Shown piece by piece: positions 30,801 to 41,617 of a DNA stretch of 64,000 nt (its first letter is position 1; each line of letters starts with the position of its first letter). A program made the position numbers and the translations under genes. Under the pieces are notes generated by a model. That model did no database searches and was not told where the DNA came from. It saw only the letters and a list, made by a program, of their open reading frames with translations. Location of the stretch: assembly GCA_031835245.1 (NCBI GenBank), contig JAVKOQ010000008.1:62001-126000 (forward strand), given 5' to 3'. Origin of the DNA: Balamuthia mandrillaris. Taxonomy: Eukaryota; Discosea; Longamoebia; Balamuthiidae.

Positions 30801-31320
30801 CCCCAAAGTAAACCTTCAAACGAGGTTCGTGCCAGTGAGAGCCGTAAATCAAGATCTTGTCCTGCCGCCAGAGCCCTGCCAGCTCTGCCTCCACCGCCTT
30901 CATCACCAGGTCAGCTTCCTCGTGGGTCAACAACCCTGCCCAACTTTTCACATGTGAACCCTTTTTTTGTTTGTTGGTTGAGAGGAGATATCAAAAACAT
31001 TAAACTCCTTCTGAAAACCAAAAGGATTGAAGTAAGGAGCGAACGTCGTTATCATTGATCCACGTTTTCCATTTGTTGTTGTTGACGTTTCTCCTGTTGT
31101 TGCTCGTCTCATTGGATGCGATGATGCGGGAACGGACGGCCGAGAGAGCCTCACGGGCTCTGCCCACGAGGTCTTCCCTCTCCTCTGCGGTCTGCTGCTC
31201 GCGCACCCCGTCGGCCGGGGCGGCTTCCCACCTGCTCCCTCCTCGCGGCCGTTGCCTCCTACGGCCGTCGTTTTCCTCCTCCTCCTCCTCATCGATGGCC
31301 AACTTCCTCTTCTGCGACAT
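27855..31320 (-). CDS. AlkB-type dioxygenase fused to an SRA/YDG domain
   Basis: Six exons: 31320-31006, 30960-30766, 30323-30257, 30176-29977, 29908-28711 and 28660-27855, giving 926 residues in phase. Residues about 106-305 are an Fe(II)/2-oxoglutarate AlkB dioxygenase. ILIYGSHWHEPRLKVYFGE is followed by WHSDDE (His222, Asp224), the distal His280 (FWEHSIPK), and Arg295/Arg301 (RISFTAR). This is closest to the ALKBH2/3 class, which removes base methyl groups. After a Ser/Pro-rich linker, residues about 424-625 match an SRA domain: FYGELPNIKPGSI, SLHRNYRQGIS, TRGNLAMLRAYHEKQPIRVV, YKYHGLFGVTEI and FGYFVFGLTRC. SRA domains read modified cytosine. A charged linker and a C-terminal globular segment of unknown type follow. 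A role in removing or repairing methylated DNA bases is inferred. Intron 2 is nearly all TTC repeat. Confidence 0.88.
30372..30755 (-). repeat. (GAA)n repeat in AlkB-SRA intron 2
   Basis: About 380 bp of GAA/GAACAA (TTC on the coding strand), filling most of the intron 30765-30324. It creates spurious poly-Lys and poly-Leu frames. Confidence 0.97.
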
Positions 31321-31396
31321 GACTTTCTCCTTTTGGGTTTTTACAGACTAAAAAGCTAGACAGAAAACGCCCGTCACAAAAGTGCTAAACCACGGA

Positions 31397-31446
31397 TGAC
31401 GTCATTGTGCTCCCCATAATTGGGGCGAGAAGCATGACGTCATGCT
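31397..31446. promoter_or_regulatory. Two TGACGTCA (CRE-type) palindromes upstream of AlkB-SRA
   Basis: TGACGTCA occurs at 31397-31404 and 31435-31442. The second is centred in a perfect 16-bp palindrome, AGCATGACGTCATGCT (31431-31446). Between them, CCCCA...TGGGG (31412-31425) forms another dyad. They lie 77-126 bp upstream of the AlkB-SRA ATG. TGACGTCA is the classic bZIP (CREB/ATF) site; binding here is inferred. Confidence 0.6.
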
Positions 31447-31559
31447 ACAAGATTGTTCTTTGGGTGGAGTTTATTTGCATGATTGCGTTGTTCGTGGTTC
31501 TTGGAGAGAGAGGTGTTTTGCTTTGCTTCTCTCTGGTGTAAGAGAGAGAGAAAAAAGGT

Positions 31560-32219
31560 CTAAAAGGCGAAGCCTTTGTCGGTGGTCCTCCCTTGTACCC
31601 TCTTGTTCGAAGGATTCACTATCAACACACACTTCTCGCAGTAGGGCTTCGCTTCATGTTCGTAATACTTTCCAGAGGCTAACCTCGTGCCGCAGCCTTT
31701 TTTGTTTTTTGTTTCAATGGTGGTGGTGGTCAACAAACACACGAAACGAACAGAAGACAAAGAAGAACAGAACAGAAAAGAAGAAGAAAAGAACGAAGAG
31801 CAGAAAGAGCCATGCCGTACGTTTACAATCAAAGCATGACGGATGCCACTTCTTGCCACAGGCATCGATACAGCCGGATGTGATGAACTTTGTGCAGACG
31901 CAGCAGGTGAACGTTTGTGTGTTTTCAGAGTGGCCCGGTTGGTACGCTTGACCCGTGCTTTGTTTGTTTTCAGGTTTTTTTTGCTGCTTGTTCAGTGTCT
32001 GGAACGAGTTGCAGAAACGACAAGGGAGAAGAGAGAAAACGCGAAAGAAAGAAGGACGTACTAACGACCGCCTTCTCCGAGCTTTGTGGGAGTAGCGCTG
32101 AGAGTCGATCTGTCAAAGCCGGAAGAGGAGTTGACCTCCGTTTGGAGAGAGATTTGAGCGGGACTCTCTCTCTCGAAACCGTGTCCTGATCATTGCTGAC
32201 AATTTAGCCAAGAGAATGA

Positions 32220-32278
<59 letters not shown>

Positions 32279-33050
32279 CCTGTTGCTCTTTTCAAAGAGA
32301 GAATGTTCTGGACCACCTGGAAATGATAACAAGAGTTTCGCTGAGAGAAAGAAGAAAACGAGGCGGGAAGCAAAGAACGGAGAAGCAGGGAAAGAGGGAA
32401 AGAGAGAAAAGAGGTTTGCGCCAAAGGAATATACCTGAGCGAGGTCTTTGCTTTCATAGAGATCCACCGTCATGAAGTTTTCCCTGTCGGGAACGCCCAT
32501 GTCCCTGGTGGCGTTGATGTATGCCGCTATGTTCTCCATTTGCTTGAACGGCATGCTATCAAGATTTGCACGTCGCACAACAGAAAGAAAAGAAGGTGAT
32601 AAGATAAGCAAGCAAGAACGGCAACGCCAAGAAAGAAAGAAAAAGCTTTCGGGTGGTTGGCCACCAAAGATCTTACCTGGAAGTGTTTATCGTTCTGATG
32701 GTTCCGGGCTTCAACGCATTGACGAGTCTTTTTTTTTTCAAAGAGCAAAAAAATAAACATTGGATTCGCTCTCTTCTGCTCTCTTCTGCTCTCTCATCTC
32801 TCTCAGCTCTTCTCTCCCTTCTGCTCTCTTCTGCTCTCTCATCTCTCTCAGCTCTTCTCTCTCTTCTGCTCTCTTCTGCTCTCTTCTGCTCTCTGCTCTC
32901 TGTTGTGGTCGCTGCGCTGACGTACTTGCACAACAACACGCCGCTCTTGAGCGCCTCCACAAAGTCTTCCGAGGCGAACTGTTCTCCAGTCACGCTTTCT
33001 ATCCACTGACGGGCCTCGGCCGCTCGCTTGGGATCGAATTCCTTGGGCAT
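31560..33050 (-). CDS. CH-LIM cytoskeletal protein
   Basis: Seven exons: 33050-32926, 32727-32677, 32555-32435, 32316-32280, 32185-32062, 31957-31821 and 31696-31560, giving 243 residues. The N-terminal two-thirds is a calponin-type CH domain (MPKEFDPKRAAEARQWIESV, FVEALKSGVLLCKLVNALKP, INTSSMPFKQMENIAAYINA, VPDRENFMTVDLYESKDLAQ, VVQNILSLKRA). A Ser/Thr-rich linker leads to one LIM zinc domain: FTCCVCTKFI, WHPSCFDCKRCGTRL and PYCEKC. CH-LIM proteins of this size are known actin regulators in social amoebae; an actin-cytoskeleton role is inferred. Introns hold GA repeats and a tandem repeat (plus-strand view) in intron 1. Confidence 0.9.
32761..32901 (-). repeat. CT-rich tandem repeat in CH-LIM intron 1
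   Basis: Units built from GCTCTCTTCT and CATCTCTCTCAGCTCTTCT recur, with a longer unit of about 50 bp present twice (plus-strand view). Unlike most introns here, the pyrimidine-rich strand is opposite to the coding strand. Confidence 0.8.
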
Positions 33051-33349
33051 CTGCGTTGGCTCTCTCTCTCTTTCCTCCCGTTATCGCTGATTAGTTTTTT
33101 CTATAATAAAAATTATTGTTGTTGTAACATAAAATATTCCAACGCAATATAAGCTTTGAATTCTTATTGGACGTAAAATTCAAATCTCCAATAGAAATTC
33201 AGAACAGCATTACTTGTTTTGCTCTCCGCCGATAGGAACAGATGTGATGGAGGCGCTGCCTTGTGGACCCTTAGAACACAACGCAGGGATGAGCTGCACT
33301 ACAGTATGGCCTTCTACAAACAGAAAGATGAAGGATCAAGTTGGCCTGC

Positions 33350-34197
33350 ATGAGCGAAGAGAACGACGAAGAGAGGGATAGGAGCGATGAAGTGGTAAGC
33401 GACGAAGAGAAAAAGGACGGTGAGAAGACAAGAGGCAAAACACTTCAAAAAGTGGTTGAAGAACGCAAGAGAAGAACACCCAAAACCATTTGCGCAAACA
33501 AGACTCCTTCAAAGTACGCAATGAACACCGCTGGAGGCCATCGTAACCACAAGACGTACAGTTGTCAGCTTGGTGCCTTGAAGTTATTGCAGATTTTGCT
33601 ATCCTTCTTCTCGCGCCTGTTGAATAGCATTACCAATTTTGAGCTTGTGTTGATGTGTTGCTGTGTCTGCCCTTCCTTTGAATGGCGGTCAATCACTTCC
33701 CCTTTTTGGAGTTTCGTAGGGGATCGTACGTTGCACCGTGTTGAGCTATGGAATACGAAAACCATGAAGGTTTGGCCTCGATGAATGTGAACTCAGTTGA
33801 GACGTAGAACCGCTTTCAAGCAAAGGGGCCAGCATGTTGTCTTCCCTGCGATCCTTAGCTCCTTCTCATGGAAAGAGCCTGGCTGTTCCGGGTAGTTCTC
33901 GACCAGGTCGGATATCCAACCTTCTCTTGCCACGACGGAAACTAAGCAATAATTTTCTGCTCAACCGGACACTCTTGTCTCCTATCTTTTCATCACGACC
34001 CAGAGCAGCCAAACACTCTACGATCAAGAGAAGAGAAGAAGGACACCCCAGACGAACAGTTATAAGCACCTGAAGTTCTGTTCGATCGAGCAGGTCTGCG
34101 CTGTGGTTCCCGAGGTCAGCAAGTATCCCTTCCAGGAGAAGCCGAAACCTCCCACTTCTGAAAAACAAACCCGTAAGAACGCGATCCACAAAATATA
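33350..34197 (+). CDS. Possible hypothetical gene, structure unresolved
   Basis: Two separate open stretches on the plus strand could be exons. From the ATG at 33350 a charged frame reads MSEENDEERDRSDEVVSDEE and continues to about 33784. A second frame ends at 34197 with SYKHLKFCSIEQVCAVV ... NAIHKI-stop. No splice join links them convincingly and no domain is recognised. It lies divergently upstream of the CH-LIM gene. It may be real, decayed or chance. Confidence 0.25.
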
Positions 34198-34485
34198 GGT
34201 TTCAACTATTCGCATTCAATACCTCTCGTGTCGCACAATATCTCTAGATCTTTTGTGCTTTCTTCTCACCATTAGAATAATGTTTCACCTATCACGTTTT
34301 GTAACAGAGAGAATGAGAGAAAAGAGAGCAGGAAGAAACACGAAAGAGAAAAAGAGCAACTAGAAGAACGCCAAGCAAGTCCGTATTTAATGACGAAAGA
34401 ATGCTAAAAATTGCCGATTGTTGTAACATATTTCTGGGAAGATACACTTTACAATAAAACAAAAAAAAAAAACAATAAACAGATG

Positions 34486-35917
34486 CTACAGATCATCAAG
34501 GCCATCATCTTCGGCAATGGTGGCATCAGCAGTGGTGATGGCCGTGTTGGCTTTCTTCTTGGACTGCAGCGATCGAACAAGGAAGTAAAAGCGAGTACCA
34601 AACACGCAGGCCAAAACGATGAATACGTGCCACCAAATGCCAATCCCTAAGACGAGGACCCATGCGCTGGGAGTGTCTTGAACGGCAAATAGGATGCCAA
34701 TGAAGATGACGGTGGAGGCGCACAACAGCCCAACGCTCATCGAGAGGAACGTAGACTCGCTCCACATCACCGGAATGAAGTAGATGCGTATTGCTCCAAT
34801 AACCGCTGAGTTTAAAGAAGAACACCAAAGCATAAGTCAAAAGCTAAGAGAGAGAGAGAGAGAGAGAGAGCTGAGAGAAATCTGAACCAGCAATTAGGAG
34901 AATGCCAACAAGTCCAATTTGGAAGCCAGCCCAAACCATATGACCGTCCTCCGATTCACATCTCTCATAGACTTCACCGTCGGTCTCAGTGTCTGTCAGG
35001 GTTGGTATCGGTGCATCAATGCTACTCCATAAAATCAAGAACAGCTGTTTGACACAAGAATAGCAAAGAAAGCCAGAGCAGAAGCGTGAAATAAACAAGT
35101 TAGCTTCAAAAAAAAAAAAAAAGAAAAAACTGCGTATATGGAAAGTTGAGAAAATTACCAGTTCGACAATCATTACTACAGCGAGTACAGCGCCCATTAC
35201 GAACCATGAGTTTCGCAAATAGAGCAAGTCAGAACGTTCGTTCTTCTTTCGTCTTTGTTGTTGGAACCAAATGGCATATATCTTCCCTGTCAACAAACTT
35301 CATACATACCGTTTTAGTTAAAATATGAAACAAAAGGATTAAGGATTAAGGAAGAAGTACCCCACGACCATAAAGTAAGCAACCATCATCCAAGGTCTAG
35401 CAGCACAACTGGAGTCGGAGGGATCATCCAAGAACGGATAGATGGTGAAACAAGCCAAAAACAATAACACCAGCAACAAAAGATTGTAGACACGGCCTGT
35501 GTTGCGCACCACTTTCTTGTTGATGAAGGCTGAGAAGACGATAAAGAATACGAAGGCAAAGAAAGCTGCTGTCATGAGAAGAACCACAACAGTTATTGTT
35601 TCTGATTCGTCGTATGAAGGATATACGAAGGTAGCTGTTTTTGTTTACGTAGTTAGTTTGTTATTTTGAACAGGAAATGATAAACAAAGAAAGCAAAAGT
35701 GGAAAAGAAAGATCAGAGGATAACGCACGAGGTTCAAAAGGAACTCCTTCAAAGTAAAGCTCCCAACCAGAACCTATAGTGTCAGCATCCGCTTTAAAAG
35801 TAACAAGCATTTTTCCTCCTTTATTTTACAAAAACAGCAAAACAGATATATGAAAAAATCGATAGGTTAAAATAATAAAAGGAAGACGAGATTGAAAGAG
35901 CCAAGAGAGCGAGGAAT

Positions 35918-35956
<39 letters not shown>

Positions 35957-38022
35957 AAACCGTTGCAACGGCCAGCAGGGGGCGTTTGGTTGAATCCTGA
36001 ATAACTAAGAAGGAGAGGGCTATCACTGGTATCCAACCCACCATAAACGGAGACTTGGTCGAAACGAAACTCGATGTCGAAGTGAGTGAAGTTGAAAAAT
36101 ATGTACTCATAAATACTTTCATCCAACTCGATGACCCACTGGCAATCCATGTTTATACGGTAGGGTCGACTGCCGCTTCCATCCACCAAAAGACCACTGG
36201 CACTGTTCAGTCTACTAGCACTTACACACCTTCCTGATATTATTTGTTAACGTTCAAAGCGAAAGAAAGAGGAAACAAGTGTAAAGTCGCACCAGCATGA
36301 TAGATAGCAGTGAAGCCTTGAGCAGTTGAACTTCCTCCAGAAAATACCAAGAAGAGTTCATCACCATCGTAGTTCAAGAACGGTGGCAATTTGTTGCCTT
36401 TCAGCACTTCTAACAAATCCGCATCTGCACTTGATCTATTCATACGTAGGGCACACGCGTAAAATGAATGCTAGTGAGTAAATGGATAAGGTGAAGCAAG
36501 AAGCAGGAGGAAGAACATAAACAACAAGCAAAACATGAAAAACAAGATAATACCCAGCATAGATACTGAGAGATGAACCAGAAGCAAGGTCGAATTCATT
36601 AAAGTATAAAGAGATAGATCCAACGGGCACTTCCGGCTTTATCAACCAACTACACTCAGTATTAGCTTCATAGTTTTCAACACCGCTCATGTCAGAGAAT
36701 GTAGCAGAAGAAGAGGTAAAAGTGGTCGTTCCAGAACAAAACGCTAAAACAAGCATAGGTTAGGAAAATATAACAACAGCAGGACAGGATAAAGAAATAG
36801 GGCAAAGAAGAACAACAAGAATGAAGAATGAAGAATAACAAGCAGTAGGAAGCAAAGAATGTAGATACCTCCAGAAGTGATGCTGTACTCGAACCGCCAC
36901 CCAGGTTCGTTAATAGTTTTATCATGACTGAACAAAAGGTAGAGCGCACCGCGAGTTCCAACAACAGTGCTGGACCTTCCTTCGTAGTCTGGCTCCTTCT
37001 CGACTTCGCCATCGCTCCAGCTTTCATTGGCTGCGGTAAGTGCTCCGGTAAATGCCTCGATGAGAGGATACGTTTCGTCAGGTCCGTTGTAGATGAATGC
37101 CCAGTCGAAGCCTGACTCAAGCACCAGTTGAGTGAATGTTACCGATACCCGAGCTGTTTCATCTCGGTTTGCTATTTGAAAAAAAGAAAGAGAAAGGGTG
37201 AGGATTAAAAACACATGCAAGGGAGGAAGAAAGGAAAGGAGGGCGAACCTGGAGCGATGAGATAACCACACTGTCTACGGTTGGCATAGGGGTTTTCAGG
37301 TCCGCTTCCATCCTCGATCCAACCATGCGCTTGTGTTAGTAGATGTATGCCGTGTGCACACGCTCCTAAACAAAAAAAGGGGGTTTTAAGAGAGAGAAAG
37401 AAATAGAAGAGAGAAAGAGAAGAGAACGAAAGAAGAGGAAGAGAATAATCAAGAGCAAGTAACCTGCTTGAAAGTAAACACCAAAGCTGGACCCCTGTTG
37501 CGTGCTTCCGGTTCTGAACACGACCAACATCTGTCCAATACCCTCCGTGACGGTCTTGATCGAAACCGGCACGTTGTCCTGCGTAAACTCACCCAACAAA
37601 GCCGCCGCGTTCTCCTCATCCCCCTCATAGACTTCCACCACGTCGCCCGCTTTGACGTTGAAGCTGTGAAAGTTGAGAAAGATGGTTCCGATAGGTTGAC
37701 GCTGTTCCTCGTCCCGTTGTGCTGGGTCGGGAGAGATCAGCCAACAACGTTCCGTGTTGGGAGGCACTTCACCAACGGTGCTCGAGGCCGGAATAACGTA
37801 GGTCAGGGAGCCTGGAGGAGGGCCTGGCACTTCCACCTGAGCAGCCGAGGACGTGGTGGAGGCAAAGTAACCCGCTGGAGCTGAAACTCGTATGCAACTT
37901 TGGGCATGAGCGAAGGAAGAGGAACTTGCGGAGAGGCAGAAGATGAGGAACGAGAAAAAAAGGTGAAGGGAAGGGGTCGGCCGTGCTAGCCGAAGAAACG
38001 GTAACTGCGTTGCTGCCTTCAT
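34486..38022 (-). CDS. Class C (7tm_3-like) receptor with CUB-like ectodomains
   Basis: Eleven exons: 38022-37464, 37365-37249, 37171-36869, 36743-36554, 36435-36293, 36233-35961, 35818-35729, 35634-35361, 35297-35159, 35044-34888 and 34805-34486, giving 854 residues in phase. A signal peptide (FFSFLIFCLSASSSSFAHA) is followed by about four CUB-like modules up to residue 558, each with a Cys-x-W start (ERCWLISP, CSWLIKP, MDCQWVIELD). Seven TM helices span about 570-830. Class C traits are the KIYAIWFQQQ loop after TM3, a Cys before TM3 and one in the second outer loop (CESEDG), and the short third loop. The cytoplasmic tail is short and acidic. There is no Venus-flytrap domain; CUB modules appear to replace it. 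The ligand is unknown. Likely a plasma-membrane sensor. Confidence 0.8.
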
Positions 38023-38393
38023 TTTGTTAGCTAACAACGCACTCGCTGTAACAAAAGGGGGAAGACAGCCAAAATAACGAGAAACCAGAGAACAGGAGGC
38101 TGCGGGGAGAATAGCACGAGAGAGAGAGAGAAAACCCCCTGGCAACGGGTGTTTTGATTTGGTTTGGTCAAATCAAAAGCCACCCCTACCTTTAGATTTT
38201 AAGGAGGTGCTATCACGTGTGCATTACAATTCATTTCGGTTCCACCAATCAGGCGTTAGCATCTCAAATCACACCATGCAGATTTTCGGTTCAAGGAACG
38301 AATCCATCTTAATTATGAAATAAAAATAAACAAAAAACACTCTACAAAAGAACAAAGGAAACCCTAAGTCCGCGGTTGGTTTTTTTTTTTTGC
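38023..38393. other. Intergenic; CCAAT motif
   Basis: AT-rich promoter-side flank of the CUB receptor. CCAAT lies near 38246 (ACCAATCAGG). No gene is seen. Confidence 0.5.
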
Positions 38394-39467
38394 TCAAGGA
38401 GCGGAACCTTCTTTGATGTCACAACCATCAATGTGTGATGGGCATGTAGGGATCAGTCCGTCGGTTACGCCCCAGTGGTGGAAACCAGCGGTGGAGTGGC
38501 CGGTGATCTTCTTGCAGGCGGTCGGAGTGTTGCCAGTGTAGATGTAGGAGTTGGCGCCCGCGTTGACAGCGTCGTACGTCAGATGTACAGACTGAGAGCC
38601 CTCCATGTTCCAGTCGCTGTCGGAGCAGGTGTGCTCACCTCCAGCGCAGTTTGCTGTGAACAAGGTGCCCCCCGGCGCAGTGACTGTCATGCCCCTGCAA
38701 GTATTAGCCCCGCTGGCAGTGCAGTTCATGATGCATCGACGGTAGGGTGCGCATTCCACCTCTATGTTTTGGCAGGAGGTGCCTGAACCGCTGCAGTCAA
38801 TCAGGCAACCGATAGGGAAGCTACCGGAAGGACGCCACTCAGGGCATTGAACAGTAGCGCTGGCGCAGTTTGTGCCCTGACAGTTCATGACGCAGAAGTG
38901 TTGGGTGCCCTTCTTGATGCAATAGCTGCATTGGGAAGGGCAATCGGTGCTGGAAGTATAGGTGGAAACATCTATGTCATCCACTGTTAGCCAACCGGAA
39001 CATCCTTTGCACAACGGGATCCATTGGGTCAGAACATGTGGCAAACAACAACAACAAAAGGAGAGAAGCAATACTGCAAAACTCAGCACAGTATTCGTAG
39101 TACTGGTACTTTCCCGGCTTGGCACAACAGGTCTCGCCCACCGCGCATGTGCCACCAAAAGCGCTGTTGCACTCGTCTTAGAAGGATAAACGCAGAACAC
39201 GGTTAGATATTTTGTACGAAAGAAATAACACCTCGGAGAAACTTACTGCAGGTTGTTTGGCATGTTTCTTCCAGATGGAGGAGGGTTCCGTTTGCAGCAA
39301 CATGAGCTGTTTTACACAAGGTTTCATTTGAGGCGCAGGTGATGGCTACCGCGTGCTGAGCGGCGCACAAGACAACTATTTCAAAAGAACAAGTTAAAAC
39401 AAGAAAGACAACAATGACAATCAGCCGTACCGGCTAGGAAAGTGAGAAGGGTAGTAGTGGTCCTCAT
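38394..39467 (-). CDS. Secreted Cys-rich protein
   Basis: Exons 39467-39431, 39375-39247, 39176-39110 and 38949-38394 give about 262 residues; the last intron is the least certain. A short signal peptide (MRTTTTLLTFLAVVLCAAQH) leads into a Cys-rich region. The long last exon has repeating C-x(n)-C units: CSYCIKKGTQHFCVMNCQGT, GCLIDCSGSGTSCQNIEVEC and RRCIMNCTASGANTC, with N-glycosylation sequons. The regular spacing suggests a beta-solenoid-like or disulfide-stacked repeat. I recognise no named family. It lies between a surface receptor and another secreted Cys-rich protein, which suggests an extracellular or cyst-wall role; that is inference only. Confidence 0.65.
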
Positions 39468-40000
39468 TGTTTTTGTGGTTGTTATACAGAAGAAAGAAAT
39501 AAAAAATGAAAACCAAAGAAAGTTTTTAAACATCATGTTACGTTTATAAAAGGACAGGTCATTCAGTCATCTCCAAGCGATTGACGATGGTTGTCACCTT
39601 TCTTTTTAGGTCTTTTCTTTTTTCAACTCGCACACGGCTGCCCAATAGGAACAACAACAATAGATGAGCTTTACCTTTTGTCCGCCAATGCCATCTCCCG
39701 TTCTCTGAAGTCATCCAAACCTGGCAGCTGTCCAGCAACATCACAAAGCTAACCGAACGTCACACCATATCAAGAAATGGACACGTAATTCCAAACTTGG
39801 AAGTGGGTGACCAATGGCGCTGTGCCTTTCCGGTGAGATGTTCTCTATAACAGTGAGATCCTCCTTATCTGGGCAATTGATTGACGACCCATCTGTCAAA
39901 TAAGGTCAAGTTATTCATCCAAAGTTTCCTCTAAATAATAATATAATGGTTGGTTCTCTTGTTCATTGTTTCACACATCAACAACAACACCAACACCAAC
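39468..40000. other. Divergent intergenic region between two secreted-protein genes
   Basis: AT-rich, with CCAAT near 39811 (GACCAATGGC) and a TATA-like TAAATAATAATATAAT at about 39932-39947 before the plus-strand gene. No coding signal. Confidence 0.5.
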
Positions 40001-41251
40001 ATGAAAACACTTGCAACTTTACTTGCTCTAGCCGTTGCTGCTTCTCTCGTGGCCGCGGTCCCGAGCGACTACAGAGACTGCGGAAATATAGAATCCCCAC
40101 TTTGCGCCAAACGCTCCATTGCCTTCCACGACTATGACAGGATGGCGAATGTTTCTCGCGAAGATATTGGCCCCTGTCAGCCCACATGTACCAATTCAGA
40201 CAAATGCTTTATTCCTCGCGGCGTTCCTGACCGGATCTTCCATCCCAACGGGCTGGACGCAGGATATCCCATGTTCAGGGTGCCTTGTCCTGGCTGTACA
40301 CCGGGCGTGGACGACTACTATCCCGAATGGAGCGGTCCGACTGACCTCAGGGAGCGCTGTGAACTCGGTCCCAACTGTATTCCTCATTACGTTTTGCCTT
40401 GTGACCCCAAGAGTGAGTTGTGCGAGCTGCGAGTCATCGGCAAGAACGTGCCCTGTGTGACTGGCCCTAACTGCGTGTGGCACTTCAAAAACAGCAAAGG
40501 ACACAACCCTAACATACCTGGCAACGAGGCGATGAAACCAGCCCATTGTGACCCGGCGACCGATCTTTCCTGCGAGTGGCTCTCGTTCAGCAATCCAGAG
40601 TCAACCATAGGAGAGGCCTGGTCTGGTCACGGTTGCCGCATCACTTGTCACGACAAGGGCACGTGCCTTGAGGAGGAGGGGTCCCTGATGGCGAGGTCTC
40701 AGCAGGCTGATGTCAACCCTCGTTCCAACTTCGATCAGTCCCTCACCAACATTAAGTTCTTCCATGACAATAGACGAGTTGATACCATTAGCGGAAGAAC
40801 GGCTGGCGAGCGTGCCAACGACTTTATCTGGTTCTGGCTGGAGATGACTGGGAATGGCATTCCTGCTCCTATTCCTTCCATGTACCTATGGGATGGTCCT
40901 CACTGGAGCGGAAGGCTCATGCGACACATAGTGATGGCTGTTCCTCCTCTTCCTTGTTGCCGTGGCCTTGAGATGAACGGTATCCCCCAGTGCGTGCGTC
41001 CCAACTGTAAATCGGCCTGCTACGTTGGGTGGAACTGCACTCCTGCCCTCGCCGATCCCGAAGAAGACGGACACTGGTGTGACCTCCATCAAAACCTGGG
41101 CCACAACCACAGAACCGAATGGGATGGCCACAACTTGAGCGTTGGGGTCACATACGTCAAGTGCCCGAAGATATGGGGTGATGTAATCATCTGCGACCAC
41201 CCCGACCACGAGTGGTGCTGGCATGAGGACTACATCCAGTATGCGTTGTAA
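40001..41251 (+). CDS. Secreted Cys- and Trp-rich protein, intronless
   Basis: 416 residues in one exon. The start is the ATG at 40001 (MKTLATLLALAVAASLVAAV), a clear signal peptide; earlier in-frame codons have no ATG. The mature protein carries many Cys pairs (GPCQPTCTNSDKCF, CPGCTPGVDD, CELGPNCIPHYVLPC, PCVTGPNCVW) and a C-terminal Trp/His-rich part (WDGPHWSGR, EWCWHEDYIQYAL). I know no matching family. The codon use looks strongly expressed, and AATAAA lies at 41285, 34 bp after the stop. Being intronless among multi-exon neighbours could mean high expression, retroposition or horizontal transfer. An extracellular-matrix or cyst-wall role is possible but unproven. Confidence 0.75.
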   Translation: MKTLATLLALAVAASLVAAVPSDYRDCGNIESPLCAKRSIAFHDYDRMANVSREDIGPCQPTCTNSDKCFIPRGVPDRIFHPNGLDAGYPMFRVPCPGCTPGVDDYYPEWSGPTDLRERCELGPNCIPHYVLPCDPKSELCELRVIGKNVPCVTGPNCVWHFKNSKGHNPNIPGNEAMKPAHCDPATDLSCEWLSFSNPESTIGEAWSGHGCRITCHDKGTCLEEEGSLMARSQQADVNPRSNFDQSLTNIKFFHDNRRVDTISGRTAGERANDFIWFWLEMTGNGIPAPIPSMYLWDGPHWSGRLMRHIVMAVPPLPCCRGLEMNGIPQCVRPNCKSACYVGWNCTPALADPEEDGHWCDLHQNLGHNHRTEWDGHNLSVGVTYVKCPKIWGDVIICDHPDHEWCWHEDYIQYAL

Positions 41252-41284
41252 CACTTAACATTTCTTGTGTTTATTTTTCTATCA

Positions 41285-41290
41285 ATAAAA
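41285..41290 (+). terminator. AATAAA polyadenylation signal
   Basis: AATAAA 34 bp after the stop of the 416-residue secreted protein, in AT-rich sequence. Confidence 0.6.
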
Positions 41291-41566
41291 TTATATCTCG
41301 TTTATTTTAGTTTGTTATTTACGTGCAACGCATGTTCTCAGATCGCATAACGGAGTTGGGAAAGAGATAAAAGAGATGGAAAACAACGGGAGAACTTGCT
41401 TACATCCGCAGCAAAACACTGCACTAGAATGAGTGAATCGAAGAAAGAGCTTGTAACGAACGACAAGATAGCTCGAACGCAAGAAAACCGCGCAGAGAAG
41501 ACAACGAGGCACAGAAAGAAACGCTAACTGGGAGCCACCAAAAAAACAATTTTGACAAGACACGGA

Positions 41567-41617
<51 letters not shown>

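Noticed and set aside
30262-30957. Poly-Lys frame over the GAA repeat
   Set aside because: Repeat artefact on the antisense strand of the AlkB-SRA intron.
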